This document shows, piece after piece, positions 8,481 through 19,325 of a stretch of 64,000 nucleotides of DNA (position 1 is the stretch's first letter; the number at the start of each line of letters is the position of its first letter). Under the pieces are notes generated by a model that was not told the origin of the DNA, ran no database searches, and saw only the letters and a program-made list of their open reading frames with translations. Source of the DNA: Kiloniellaceae bacterium. GTDB lineage: Bacteria; Pseudomonadota; Alphaproteobacteria; Kiloniellales; Kiloniellaceae. The position numbers were made by a program, and so were the translations under genes. The stretch lies in NCBI GenBank assembly GCA_021776195.1, contig JAJFGK010000061.1, forward strand, positions 1 to 64,000. Reading direction: 5' to 3'.

Positions 8481-9377
8481 ATGACCCTCCAGCTCGAAAG
8501 CGACCTGCTGCGCAGCTTCGTCGCCGTGGCTGATTTGGAGAACTTTACCCGGGCCGCCAATCTGCTCGGCCGGACCCAGTCCGCCGTCAGCATGCAGATG
8601 AAGCGCCTCGAGGAACTGGTCGGCGATCTTCTCTTCGAACGCGGCCCGCGCGGCGTCTCGTTGACCCGCAGGGGCGGCGAACTGCTCGTGAATGCCAGGC
8701 GGATCGTGAACCTGCTCGATCAGACGGCCGCCGCGCTTACAGCGCCGGCGCTTGAGGGGCGGGTGCGGATCGGCATCGCCGAGGAGTATGGCGCGCCGGT
8801 TTTGTCCCGCGCGCTCGGTGCCTTCGGCAAGGCGCATCCCAACGTCGAAATCATGGTCCGGTACGCCGGCTCCTACGCGCAGAGGGAGGCACTGGAGCGC
8901 GGCGACCTCGACCTCGCCGTGGTCTTCGAGTGGGAACGCGCGCCGCGGGGCGAGGTGCTGATGGTCGACCCCACCGTGTGGGCAACGTCGGACGTGCACA
9001 GGATGCACGAACAGTCACCGTTGCCGGTGGCGCTCTATGAGAGTGCCGGCTGGTGCACGGAATTCGCCATCCGTTCACTGGAGAGCTGTGGACAGGCCTA
9101 CCGCGTCGCCTACCGCAGCGACACCGGCAGCGGACTCAAACTCGCAGTGTCTTCGGGTCTTGCGATCGCACCGCTGTCGCGCAGCAACATCCCTGCCGGC
9201 TGCCGCGAGCTGATCGCGGCCGACGGCTTCGGCGACATCGATGCGTCCAACGTCGTCATGTACCTGCGCAAGCGCGCGACGGCAGAAGCGGTCACGGCCA
9301 TGGCTGCCGCTATCCGCGAGGCTTTCAGGGCGATCACCAATTCAGGCTGGGGCCACACGGACTATAGTCCAGACTGA
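8481..9377 (+). CDS. LysR-family transcriptional regulator
   Basis: This 298-residue LysR-type regulator has an N-terminal winged helix 'LRSFVAVADLENFTRAANLLGRTQSAVSMQMKRLEE' (about 8-43) and a C-terminal co-inducer domain starting near residue 92 ('GRVRIGIAEEYG'). The only ATG with the usual spacing before the helix is at 8481; an in-frame TTG at 8466 is less likely. It diverges from the DadA-like oxidase, so it probably controls that oxidase and the OYE-type demethylase. Its effector is unknown. Confidence 0.88.
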   Translation: MTLQLESDLLRSFVAVADLENFTRAANLLGRTQSAVSMQMKRLEELVGDLLFERGPRGVSLTRRGGELLVNARRIVNLLDQTAAALTAPALEGRVRIGIAEEYGAPVLSRALGAFGKAHPNVEIMVRYAGSYAQREALERGDLDLAVVFEWERAPRGEVLMVDPTVWATSDVHRMHEQSPLPVALYESAGWCTEFAIRSLESCGQAYRVAYRSDTGSGLKLAVSSGLAIAPLSRSNIPAGCRELIAADGFGDIDASNVVMYLRKRATAEAVTAMAAAIREAFRAITNSGWGHTDYSPD

Positions 9378-9725
9378 TACATGCGTCCGTCCTCTCTTTA
9401 CACCGTTCGCCGTGTGTCGATACCGACAACACCGGGCGAGTGGGACGATCGGACGCTTAGACACCCGTAAGTAGTCCTCCCCTTTGCCCACCAAGACCGA
9501 CCGTTCACAGCTGATGGCTGCCATTCGTCGATCGCATTGCCCGGAGGCAGCAGTGGGTCAAAAGTACGCCTCCCGGCCAGGAAATTATTGCGTCCGGAGC
9601 TAGGGGCACTTTCCCCTTCCACCGTCTGATCGCAAAAGAATAGGTAAGTCAGCCGTTTCGCCCTTGGCGGAGAGGTCGCCATTCGAGGACTCTCCCTTGT
9701 CACTCAGCCGGCTTGTTGCCCCTAT
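9378..9725. other. Intergenic stretch with no recognisable gene
   Basis: These 348 bases separate the lysR-like gene from the convergent tetR-like gene. A 101-codon minus-strand open frame (9398-9703) has no family resemblance, no clear ribosome site and an atypical composition, so I do not call it. No hairpin terminator, tRNA or repeat stood out. It may be decayed sequence. Confidence 0.6.
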
Positions 9726-10373
9726 TTAGGACCCCGCGCGGACATAGGCGCGAATCAGGTCGCAGGCGTGCTCGCGCCGTGCCTCGAGCCAGCGCGGCTT
9801 GGAGACGTCGCGGCCATAGGTCACCGACAGCGTCTGGCGGTTGGATAGGTGGAGATAGCTCAAGGAGAGGATCGAAATATAGAGCTGAAAAGCATCGATC
9901 CCCTCGCGCAGCACCTTGTCGCGCGCGCCGCGCTCGAGGATTTCGCTGATGGTCTCGATCAGATCGTTGGCGGCATTGGCCACGAGCGGGAGCATCTTGA
10001 TGAACTTGCCGCCCTGGGTGTTCTCGACCCCCGCGATCTTCACGAAGTCGGGGTTGGCCCGCATATGGTCGAAGGTGAACTGGACGAGCCGCTCGATGGC
10101 CTCCAGGGGGTCGAGCTGGCGCAGGTTGAGCTTGCGCTCCTCGGCCCGGATCTGGGAATAGACGCGGTCCAGGCAGCATATGTAGAGGTTCTGCTTGCTG
10201 CCGAAGTAGTGGTAGAGCATGCGGATGTTGCAGCGCGCCCGCTTGGCGATACCCGCGGTCCGCGCGCCGCCGAATCCCTTCGCGCCGAACTCGGCCATGC
10301 TGGCCCGCAAGATGCGCTCCTTGGTGGCGGCGGGGTCACGCTTTACCCGGGATTTGTTGTCGCTTGTGGCCAT
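9726..10373 (-). CDS. TetR-family regulator
   Basis: This 215-residue TetR-type repressor has the DNA-binding helix-turn-helix at about residues 14-58 ('ATKERILRASMAEFGAKGFGG', then 'IAKRARCNIRMLYHYFGSKQNLY'). The C-terminal ligand domain is of the type seen with 'FDHMRANPDFVKI'. The start at 10373 has GGAACGAG upstream. It is the last gene of the minus-strand molybdenum hydroxylase-dctP-dctQ-dctM run, 20 bases after dctM, so it probably regulates that operon. The GTAAT-N6-ATTAC palindrome at 16375 is a candidate operator. Confidence 0.87.
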   Translation of the reverse strand: MATSDNKSRVKRDPAATKERILRASMAEFGAKGFGGARTAGIAKRARCNIRMLYHYFGSKQNLYICCLDRVYSQIRAEERKLNLRQLDPLEAIERLVQFTFDHMRANPDFVKIAGVENTQGGKFIKMLPLVANAANDLIETISEILERGARDKVLREGIDAFQLYISILSLSYLHLSNRQTLSVTYGRDVSKPRWLEARREHACDLIRAYVRAGS

Positions 10374-10393
10374 CTCGTTCCGTCGTAGCGGTC

Positions 10394-11710
10394 CTAGTTG
10401 TTCAGCATGCCCGGCAGCAGGGTGACAATCTCCGGAAAGATCATCAGAATCGCAACCAGGATGATCTGAATGACGACGATCGGCAGGGCGGCGCCGTAGA
10501 TTTCCAGAATTCTCAAGTGCTGCTGCACCCCTTTCATGACGAACAGAAGGACACCGAAGGGCGGCGTGATCCCCGCCAGTTCGAGCTGGACCAGAATCAG
10601 GATGCAAAACCAGATCTGATCGATCCCCATGGCCTGCACGATCGGCATGAAGACCGGAATGGCGACCAGCATGATCGAGATCGTATCGATGAAACAGCCC
10701 AGCACCAGGACGATGATCTGCATGATGACGATCGTGAGGATCGGCCCCAGATCGAGCTCACCGACCGACGCGACCAGGGACGAGGTGGCGCCGGTCGCCG
10801 CCAGGAGTTGGCTGAACCCGGTCGAGCCGACGATCACCAGCAGCATCATGGCCGTGGTGGTCATGGCCGCCATCAGGGATCGCTGGACCGCTTCCCAGGT
10901 CAGGCGGCCGTAGCAGGCGGCCAGCACCAGGGTGGCGACCACCCCCATGGCCGCCGATTCGGACGGCGTCGCAATCCCTAAGAAGATGAACCCCGTGACC
11001 ACCACGATCAGGCTGAGAAGCGGGGCGACGGTCAGCAGGGCGCTGAGCTTTTGGCGCAGACTGGTAGGTGGCGCGTCGTAGGGCGGCGCCAGGGCGGGCT
11101 GCAGCGTGGCCCGCAGCGCGAAGTAGGCGAAGTACATCACCGCCAGGACGATGCCCGGCAGCAATCCGGCGATCAGCAGCTCCGCGATCGAGACCTTGGC
11201 GAGCGCGCCCAGCAACACGCCCAGGGCGCTTGGCGGTATCAGCACCGCCAACCCGCCGCCGGCCAGAATGGAACTGACCGACATGGCCGGCTTGTAGCCG
11301 CGCTTGCTCATTTCGGGCACCAGGGTCGAGCCCAGCATCGCCACCGAGGCCATGCTGGCGCCGCTGAGCGCGCCGAACAGCGTGCCGCCGCCGACCGAAG
11401 ACAGGGACAGCCGGCCCGGGACGCGGCCGATCCAAAGATCGACCGCCTCGACCGTTTTGGCTGCCAGGCCAGTGCGCATCAGCAGCTCGCCCATCAGGAT
11501 GAAAAGGGGGATCGGGATCAGGGCGAACTGGCCGATCGAGGAAAAGGAACTGGTCGCCAGCAGCGCCAGGGACCCCGCTCCGCCGAGAAAGAAGTAAAGA
11601 CCGACGATGTTCAGGGTGATGAAACCGATGGCCACCGGCATGCCGCTGAGCATCAACAGCATTAGCAGGCCGAAGAAAAACGCGAGCGTGGAGACCCACT
11701 CGTACTCCAC
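10394..11710 (-). CDS. dctM: TRAP transporter large permease (DctM)
   Basis: This 438-residue polytopic membrane protein of the DctM/TRAP large-subunit family has about a dozen hydrophobic segments. It carries family-like stretches such as 'FILMGELLMRTGLAAKTVEAVDLWIGRVPGRLS', 'LLGALAKVSIAELLIAGLLPG' and, near the C-terminus, 'ITPPFGVLLFVMKGV'. It forms the Na+-driven channel with the small subunit encoded 6 bases upstream. The start is GTG at 11710 with AGGG close by. It probably imports the substrate (or a precursor) of the molybdenum hydroxylase in the same operon. Confidence 0.93.
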   Translation of the reverse strand: MEYEWVSTLAFFFGLLMLLMLSGMPVAIGFITLNIVGLYFFLGGAGSLALLATSSFSSIGQFALIPIPLFILMGELLMRTGLAAKTVEAVDLWIGRVPGRLSLSSVGGGTLFGALSGASMASVAMLGSTLVPEMSKRGYKPAMSVSSILAGGGLAVLIPPSALGVLLGALAKVSIAELLIAGLLPGIVLAVMYFAYFALRATLQPALAPPYDAPPTSLRQKLSALLTVAPLLSLIVVVTGFIFLGIATPSESAAMGVVATLVLAACYGRLTWEAVQRSLMAAMTTTAMMLLVIVGSTGFSQLLAATGATSSLVASVGELDLGPILTIVIMQIIVLVLGCFIDTISIMLVAIPVFMPIVQAMGIDQIWFCILILVQLELAGITPPFGVLLFVMKGVQQHLRILEIYGAALPIVVIQIILVAILMIFPEIVTLLPGMLNN

Positions 11711-11716
11711 CGGACC

Positions 11717-12277
11717 CTAACTCCCCTGGATTTTCGACAGACCCGTCTCCTGGCCGGCCGAGGCCTTGGCCTTGAGCGTCGCCTCGGGATCGGCGTCCCT
11801 CAGATAGATCCCGAGCCGCAGCGCGAAGACGATGGTGAGAAGCGCGCTGCCGAGAGGAATGGCGCCATAGGGCCAAAAGCGGGGAATCCGCCAGATCCGC
11901 GCCATCATGACATTGCGTTCGAGGTACTCGGCCGCGGCGAGCCCGGTGCGCCAGGTCAGGACGGCGCAGGCCGCCATCGCGACCAGGCAGACGATGATGC
12001 CCAAAACCCGCTGCAACCGGGCGGGCAGGACGTCCACGAGGATCTCGATTCGCACATGGCGGTCCTGCATCAGAACCCAGGGCGCCGCCAGGAAGGTAAT
12101 CCAAACCAGGGCGTATTCCGACAGATCGAAGGCCCAGGGCGAGGCCGCATCGAAAAAGTAGCGGGTGAGAACGTCATAGGTGATCCAGACGCTCATGGCG
12201 AGGATCAGAAGGGCTGCCAGCCCCGCGAGACCCGCCGCGACGCGCTCGATTGCCCGGTAGAGAATTGTGAAAGTCAC
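11717..12277 (-). CDS. dctQ: TRAP transporter small permease (DctQ)
   Basis: This 186-residue protein has four predicted membrane segments and DctQ-like features ('MSVWITYDVLTRYFF', 'FDLSEYALVWITFLAAPWVLMQDRHVRIEIL'). It pairs with DctM. The start is GTG at 12277. It is separated from dctP by a large stem-loop at 12318-12413, so its expression may be set below that of the binding protein, as is common in TRAP operons. Confidence 0.9.
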   Translation of the reverse strand: MTFTILYRAIERVAAGLAGLAALLILAMSVWITYDVLTRYFFDAASPWAFDLSEYALVWITFLAAPWVLMQDRHVRIEILVDVLPARLQRVLGIIVCLVAMAACAVLTWRTGLAAAEYLERNVMMARIWRIPRFWPYGAIPLGSALLTIVFALRLGIYLRDADPEATLKAKASAGQETGLSKIQGS

Positions 12278-12317
12278 GCGACCGACCTAGTTGAACCGTC
12301 CATATGCCAGAAAGAGT

Positions 12318-12413
12318 GCGGGCCTGGCCAGCCCGGTTTTCTCACCGGGAAGGGCTCGTCATTGCGACGAGCCCTTCCCGGTGAGAAAACCGGGCTTGAG
12401 AGCGCAGGCCCGC
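12318..12413. terminator. Very long stem-loop between dctP and dctQ
   Basis: Arms 12331-12360 and 12366-12395 are a perfect 30-bp inverted repeat around a 5-base loop. A further 9-bp outer stem (12318-12326 with 12405-12413) is offset by a small internal loop. No T-run follows on the minus strand, so it is not a classic intrinsic terminator. It is more likely an mRNA-stabilising or processing element that raises dctP over dctQM, or a remnant of a palindromic repeat. Confidence 0.85.
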
Positions 12414-12438
12414 AAAGTTTACTGCTGGTAGGATTGAA

Positions 12439-13464
12439 CTAGCCGGCCTTGCTGAAAAGCGGCTTCAGACTGGCGCCATCTTCCGGCGCGATCTCCATGA
12501 TCTTGGCCCAGAGTTTTTCCTCGGTCAGGTCGACGAACTGCTTGGCCTCGGCGTCGGACAGACTGACGAACTCGACGCCGGCCTCGGCCATCTCGGCATG
12601 TTCGGCGTCGCGTTTTTCCTTAGCCCATTTCGCCCCAATGGCATCGGCTGAACGCGACGCCTCGACCAGGACGTTCTGGAGCGGCTCGGGCAGACCGCTG
12701 AAGGAATTCGGGTTGATCAGGGTCGCCGTGCGAAGCTGGTAGAAGGTCGGCATCATGATGAACTTCGCCTGCTCATAGAACTTGAAGTCCAACAGGCCGA
12801 TATCGGGCCAGCCGAGACCGTCGACCACGCCGCGCTCCATGGCGGTATAGGCCTCCGCCGGCGAGGTTGTGACCGGAGTCGCGCCCAGGGCCTGAAGAAT
12901 CGGGTCATAGAGCGGGATCGAGCGGATCTTCTTGCCCTTGAAGTAGGACAGCTCGCCCGGATTGCCGCGAACCTGGAACACATAGCCCACGCCGCTGAGC
13001 GGCACGCCCAGGAACATGACGCCGCGCTGCTCCTTGAGGATCTTGGCATAGGCGTCCAGCGCGCCGGAGTCGCGCAGTTGGTCGATCGAGGCATTGCCGC
13101 TGGCCAGCGAGATCGAAGCGGGCATGGCACCGGCGAAATAGGAGTTCGCCGAATGGCTCATGTCGAAGACCCCATTGGCGATCGCCTCGGGGGCATCGAA
13201 TCCGCCGATCACATCGGAGCCGCCGGCGTATTCGATCTCCAGTTCGCCGCCGGACAGCCGGTCGACCTCGGCCGCCAGGAAATCGTAAGGTTTGCCCCAG
13301 ACGGTGTTGCGATTGATGAAGGCGATGTAGCGCAGCTTGTGCTTGCCTGCCCCAAAGGCCGGCGCCTTGCCGGCCAGGAACAGGGCGCCGGCCGCACCGG
13401 CACCAGCGCCCAACAACTTCCGGCGCGTGAGGCCGGTTGGCTTCTTCTTGGATCGAACGGTCAT
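12439..13464 (-). CDS. dctP: TRAP transporter substrate-binding protein (DctP family)
   Basis: This 341-residue periplasmic binding protein begins with a twin-arginine signal ('LTRRKLLGAGAGAAGALFLAG') followed by a DctP-type fold. Recognisable stretches are 'AEAYTAMERGVVDGLGWP' and 'DAEHAEMAEAGVEFVSLSDAE'. I chose the ATG at 13464 because GGGAGGATAAA precedes it; the longer frame to 13527 would add an unlikely leader. It lies 59 bases after the molybdenum hydroxylase gene and before dctQM. The ligand is unknown; the neighbour suggests an aldehyde, carboxylate or N-heterocycle. Confidence 0.9.
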   Translation of the reverse strand: MTVRSKKKPTGLTRRKLLGAGAGAAGALFLAGKAPAFGAGKHKLRYIAFINRNTVWGKPYDFLAAEVDRLSGGELEIEYAGGSDVIGGFDAPEAIANGVFDMSHSANSYFAGAMPASISLASGNASIDQLRDSGALDAYAKILKEQRGVMFLGVPLSGVGYVFQVRGNPGELSYFKGKKIRSIPLYDPILQALGATPVTTSPAEAYTAMERGVVDGLGWPDIGLLDFKFYEQAKFIMMPTFYQLRTATLINPNSFSGLPEPLQNVLVEASRSADAIGAKWAKEKRDAEHAEMAEAGVEFVSLSDAEAKQFVDLTEEKLWAKIMEIAPEDGASLKPLFSKAG

Positions 13465-13523
13465 TTTATCCTCCCTGTTTTTGTCCGCGGCCCCTTCAAG
13501 GGCCATTTGTTTCTTCTCGTCGC

Positions 13524-16331
<2,808 letters not shown>

Positions 16332-16374
16332 AATATCGGATCCCCTGTTGGCGCTCTGGGCGGCGTTCTTATTT

Positions 16375-16390
16375 GTAATAAAATGATTAC
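16375..16390. promoter_or_regulatory. GTAAT-N6-ATTAC palindrome in AT-rich promoter region
   Basis: GTAAT (16375-16379) and ATTAC (16386-16390) form a perfect inverted repeat in an unusually AT-rich patch (about 16366-16405) just upstream of the hydroxylase start. This is the likely promoter of the hydroxylase-dctPQM-tetR operon and a candidate TetR operator. Confidence 0.5.
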
Positions 16391-16487
16391 TTATGAATGG
16401 AAGAATGTCAATGGCCATGAGAACGCCACCGGGGCAGGTGGGATTGTCACCCTCGGCACGTGGCGGCGCCAGGTCGGCCGGTCGGTT

Positions 16488-17177
16488 TCACCAATTGCAG
16501 GTCTCGCGCACCGGCTTGATCTTCTCGCTCATGGCGGAGACATCGAACTCCATCTGGCGCTGTGTATCGCTGTCGTCACTGCCCAGATAGACCACCAGGC
16601 TGTGGGCCTGTTCGAGGGACTTCAAGAAGGGGACGCCTTCGCTACGCCAGAAGCCGGCGGCCTGGGCATTGTCCGCGAGCGTCCAGTCGACCTCGACGGG
16701 AAGCCCGCCGTCGATCGAAACCAGAAAAGGGCTGGATTCGCTCAAGCCCTCGATCCAAGGGGTCCAGACGATGAAGACGGCGGTCTCGCCACCCATGCAG
16801 CGCACCACGATATGGGGCTTTTCCCAGCTCTCGCCACCGAACCCCTCGAGGCTGCGGCTGTCGGCATCGAGCCGGGTATAGGCGTTAACCAGATCTGAGT
16901 TCTCATCGTACTCCAGCCACTCATACCAGCCGATGTCCGACTGATCGATCGAGACGATCTGCCGGCTGTCGGCATCTTGGCTCGTGCCCTTACCGCCAGA
17001 CTCAGACTCGTCGAACAGGTAAAGGATGGAATGGGCCTGTTCTCGCAAGCGTCGCCGTTCCCGGTCGGGCATAAAAAGAGCGAGCGCGACCGAGATCAAC
17101 ACGATCATGACCACCGCCAGCCTGCGCACATGCCCTCCAAGAATCATCTGCCGAGCCAGGGCACGACGCTGGTGCAT
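16488..17177 (-). CDS. Single-pass membrane protein with TagO/VasI-like domain
   Basis: This protein of about 229 residues starts at an ATG at 17177 (AGGG upstream), has one membrane helix at about residues 18-36, then a soluble domain. The C-terminal region reads 'HIVVRCMGGETAVFIVW', 'FLVSIDGGLPVEVDWTLADNAQAAGFW' and ends 'EFDVSAMSEKIKPVRETCNW'. This recalls the type VI secretion-associated TagO/VasI domain (RC...I.W... RID.g... fd..gl...l...C.W). No type VI genes are near, so it is probably an orphan user of the fold. It diverges from the AraC-family gene. The function is not known; a longer frame to 17378 has no support. Confidence 0.6.
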   Translation of the reverse strand: MHQRRALARQMILGGHVRRLAVVMIVLISVALALFMPDRERRRLREQAHSILYLFDESESGGKGTSQDADSRQIVSIDQSDIGWYEWLEYDENSDLVNAYTRLDADSRSLEGFGGESWEKPHIVVRCMGGETAVFIVWTPWIEGLSESSPFLVSIDGGLPVEVDWTLADNAQAAGFWRSEGVPFLKSLEQAHSLVVYLGSDDSDTQRQMEFDVSAMSEKIKPVRETCNW

Positions 17178-17428
17178 TGGCGCCCTGATTGCCCTTGCGA
17201 GATCGCCAGCAATGGTCGCGGCTTCGGCTGAATGAGTCAAACAACCGGAGCGTGGAGCGGCGACGCGGACGCCAGGCGGGAGGGCCCGTGCGGCAAGGGA
17301 ACTTGGCTCTTCGGTCGAGGGGCCGAACAGGCGTTGCGGATCCCGGCCTCCTTGATCTCGGGACGGAATCTGTGTCACTGTCGTGGTTTACAGCGTGGGA
17401 GAGTGCCGGCGAACGGCACCTGGCAACC

Positions 17429-18499
17429 ATGACAGGGAGCGGCACAAGCCCGGATTTCGCGCGACCCGTCGACGATATGGCAGGGTCCAATCCTGCCGTG
17501 CTGGCGTCGGCCGCGACCGGTATCGTGAATTTTCTCGAAAAGTTCGGCGGCGATGTGGACTGCGTCTTCGGGCGCACCGGGATCGCGCCCGAACTGGCCG
17601 GTTCACCGACCTTGCGGCTCAAACTGGGCGCCTTCTGCCGCCTCTTCGAGGAGGCCTCCCGGCAGACCGCCCATGACAATTTCGGCCTATGGTTCGGCAA
17701 CCAGTTCGCACCGCGGGATTTGGGCATGTGGGGCTATGCCGCCGTGTCCTCGCCGACCCTTGGGTCCGCGCTGGAGAACCTGGTCGGCCTCTTCGGCTGT
17801 CACCAGGACTCCTCCCTGCTGCGCTGTGCCCGAAGCGACAACCGGCTGATCCAGTTGGAGTACCAGATCCTCAGTCCGGAAATTGTCGAGCGCCGTCAGG
17901 ACGCCGAGCTGTCGCTGGGCATGTTCCTCAATGTCATCCGAGAGTGTTGCGGGCCCAACTGGGCGCCCGAGGAGGTCCACTTCGAGCACGCCAAGCCGGC
18001 CGACTGGCATGAGCACGAGGAAGCCTTCTCGGCGCCGGTCTACTTCTCGCAGCCGACCAACGCCTTGCTGTTCCGCCCGGACATTCTCGAGCGGCCGATG
18101 CCGGGGCGCGATCTGACCTTGATGACCATGATGCGCAACTGCCTGGTTCAATTGGGCCAGACACCGGACCGGCCTGTCACCCTGGTCGATCAGATCCGGA
18201 CTTTCGTGCGGCAGAGCCTGCCGGCGGGCTATCCGACCTTGGAATCCGTCGCCGGCAGCCTGCGGGTATCGCAGTCCGCCATCCAGCGGGAGTTGGCGCG
18301 CGAGGGCCTGGTCTACAAGGACCTGGTCGAGACGACCCGCCGGGACCTGGCCTTCATGTACCTCAAGCAGCGCCACCTGCCCTTCTCGGAGATTTCCCTG
18401 CTCTTGGGCTATTCGGAACTCTCCGCCTTCTCCCGCGCGGTGCGCCGTTGGACCGGGCAGTCGCCGCGCATGCTCCGCGCCGCCGCCTGCGGACATTGA
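17429..18499 (+). CDS. AraC-family transcriptional regulator
   Basis: This regulator has about 356 residues and an N-terminal arabinose-binding-like sensor domain (about 30-220). The C-terminal AraC double helix-turn-helix spans about 255-345 ('YPTLESVAGSLRVSQSAIQRELAREGL', then 'LPFSEISLLLGYSELSAFSRAVRRWTGQSP'). The start is uncertain (ATG 17429, or 17477); neither has a strong ribosome site. It converges on the SDR/PotABCD operon with only 16 bases between stops. AraC-type dimers bind direct repeats about 21 bp apart, which matches the TTGACAG pairs in the transporter promoter and the microcompartment promoter, so it is the best local candidate for that regulon. Confidence 0.88.
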   Translation: MTGSGTSPDFARPVDDMAGSNPAVLASAATGIVNFLEKFGGDVDCVFGRTGIAPELAGSPTLRLKLGAFCRLFEEASRQTAHDNFGLWFGNQFAPRDLGMWGYAAVSSPTLGSALENLVGLFGCHQDSSLLRCARSDNRLIQLEYQILSPEIVERRQDAELSLGMFLNVIRECCGPNWAPEEVHFEHAKPADWHEHEEAFSAPVYFSQPTNALLFRPDILERPMPGRDLTLMTMMRNCLVQLGQTPDRPVTLVDQIRTFVRQSLPAGYPTLESVAGSLRVSQSAIQRELAREGLVYKDLVETTRRDLAFMYLKQRHLPFSEISLLLGYSELSAFSRAVRRWTGQSPRMLRAAACGH

Positions 18500-18515
18500 A
18501 GGCGCCAGGCGCATT

Positions 18516-19280
18516 CTATTCCAAGGCTTCGAGAGACTCCGGCAGGATCTGCCCGCCATCGACGATGATCGTCTGACCGGTGATGTAGTTGGCTTCCTTG
18601 GAGGCCAGGAACAGCGCGGCATTGCCGATATCCTCGACCACGCCCAGCTTCTTCAGCGGGATCGAGGCCGCCATGGTTTCCAGGTAGTCCTGACCGAGAC
18701 CGTCCAGCCCTTCCGTGGCGATGTTGCCCGGCAGCACCGCGTTCATGGTGATGCCGTACTTGGCCAGCTCGATGCAGGCGGTCCGCATGAAGCCGAGCTG
18801 TCCCGACTTGCTGGCGCCGTAGTGGCTCCAGCCCGGAAAGCCGGTGACCGGCCCGGTGATGGACGAGGTCAGGACCACCCGCCCCTGATCGGCTTTCTTC
18901 AGATGCGGCAGACAGGCTTTGACCGACAGGAAATTGCCCTTGAGATTGGTGCCGATGACCTGATCCCACTCCGCCGGATCCATCTCCTCGATCGGGGTCT
19001 GCGGATAGACACCGGCGTTGGCGCAGAGTATGTCGATGCCGCCGAAGGCATCCACCGCGGCCTGGGCCATGGCCTGGGAGCTGTCCCAGTCGCCGACATC
19101 GGCGGCAAAGGCCTTGGCGCCGTTGCCGATTTCCGCCGCGCAGGCCTCGGCGCCCTCCAGGCCACGGGCCACCACCAGAACTTTGGCGCCCTGATTGGCG
19201 AAGACCCTGGCGATACCCTTGCCGATGCCCTTGCTGGCTCCGGTCACGATAACCGATCGTCCGGCGATGGATGTAAGCAT
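18516..19280 (-). CDS. SDR dehydrogenase, probable amino-alcohol dehydrogenase
   Basis: This 254-residue classical SDR has a nucleotide site 'TGASKGIGKGI' (13-23), 'CANAG' (86-90) and catalytic S140, Y154 and K158 ('SSITGPVTGFPGWSHYGASK'). From memory, its sequence around the active site closely recalls the Rhodococcus L-1-amino-2-propanol dehydrogenase; this needs an alignment. Such an enzyme interconverts aminoacetone and 1-amino-2-propanol and belongs to the amino-alcohol microcompartment loci of Mycobacterium and Rhodococcus. It is the last gene of the PotABCD-type operon, 45 bases after the second permease. The neighbourhood and shared operator tie it to the kinase and phospho-lyase genes at 2.3-4.8 kb. 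Confidence 0.88.
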   Translation of the reverse strand: MLTSIAGRSVIVTGASKGIGKGIARVFANQGAKVLVVARGLEGAEACAAEIGNGAKAFAADVGDWDSSQAMAQAAVDAFGGIDILCANAGVYPQTPIEEMDPAEWDQVIGTNLKGNFLSVKACLPHLKKADQGRVVLTSSITGPVTGFPGWSHYGASKSGQLGFMRTACIELAKYGITMNAVLPGNIATEGLDGLGQDYLETMAASIPLKKLGVVEDIGNAALFLASKEANYITGQTIIVDGGQILPESLEALE

Positions 19281-19325
19281 TCTAGTCTCCCTTATCCGCG
19301 GTCCATTGATCTGTTCGGTTCGTCG

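Noticed and set aside
9398..9703. A 101-codon minus-strand frame in the 9.4-9.7 kb gap
   Set aside because: No ribosome site, no motif and atypical amino acid content.
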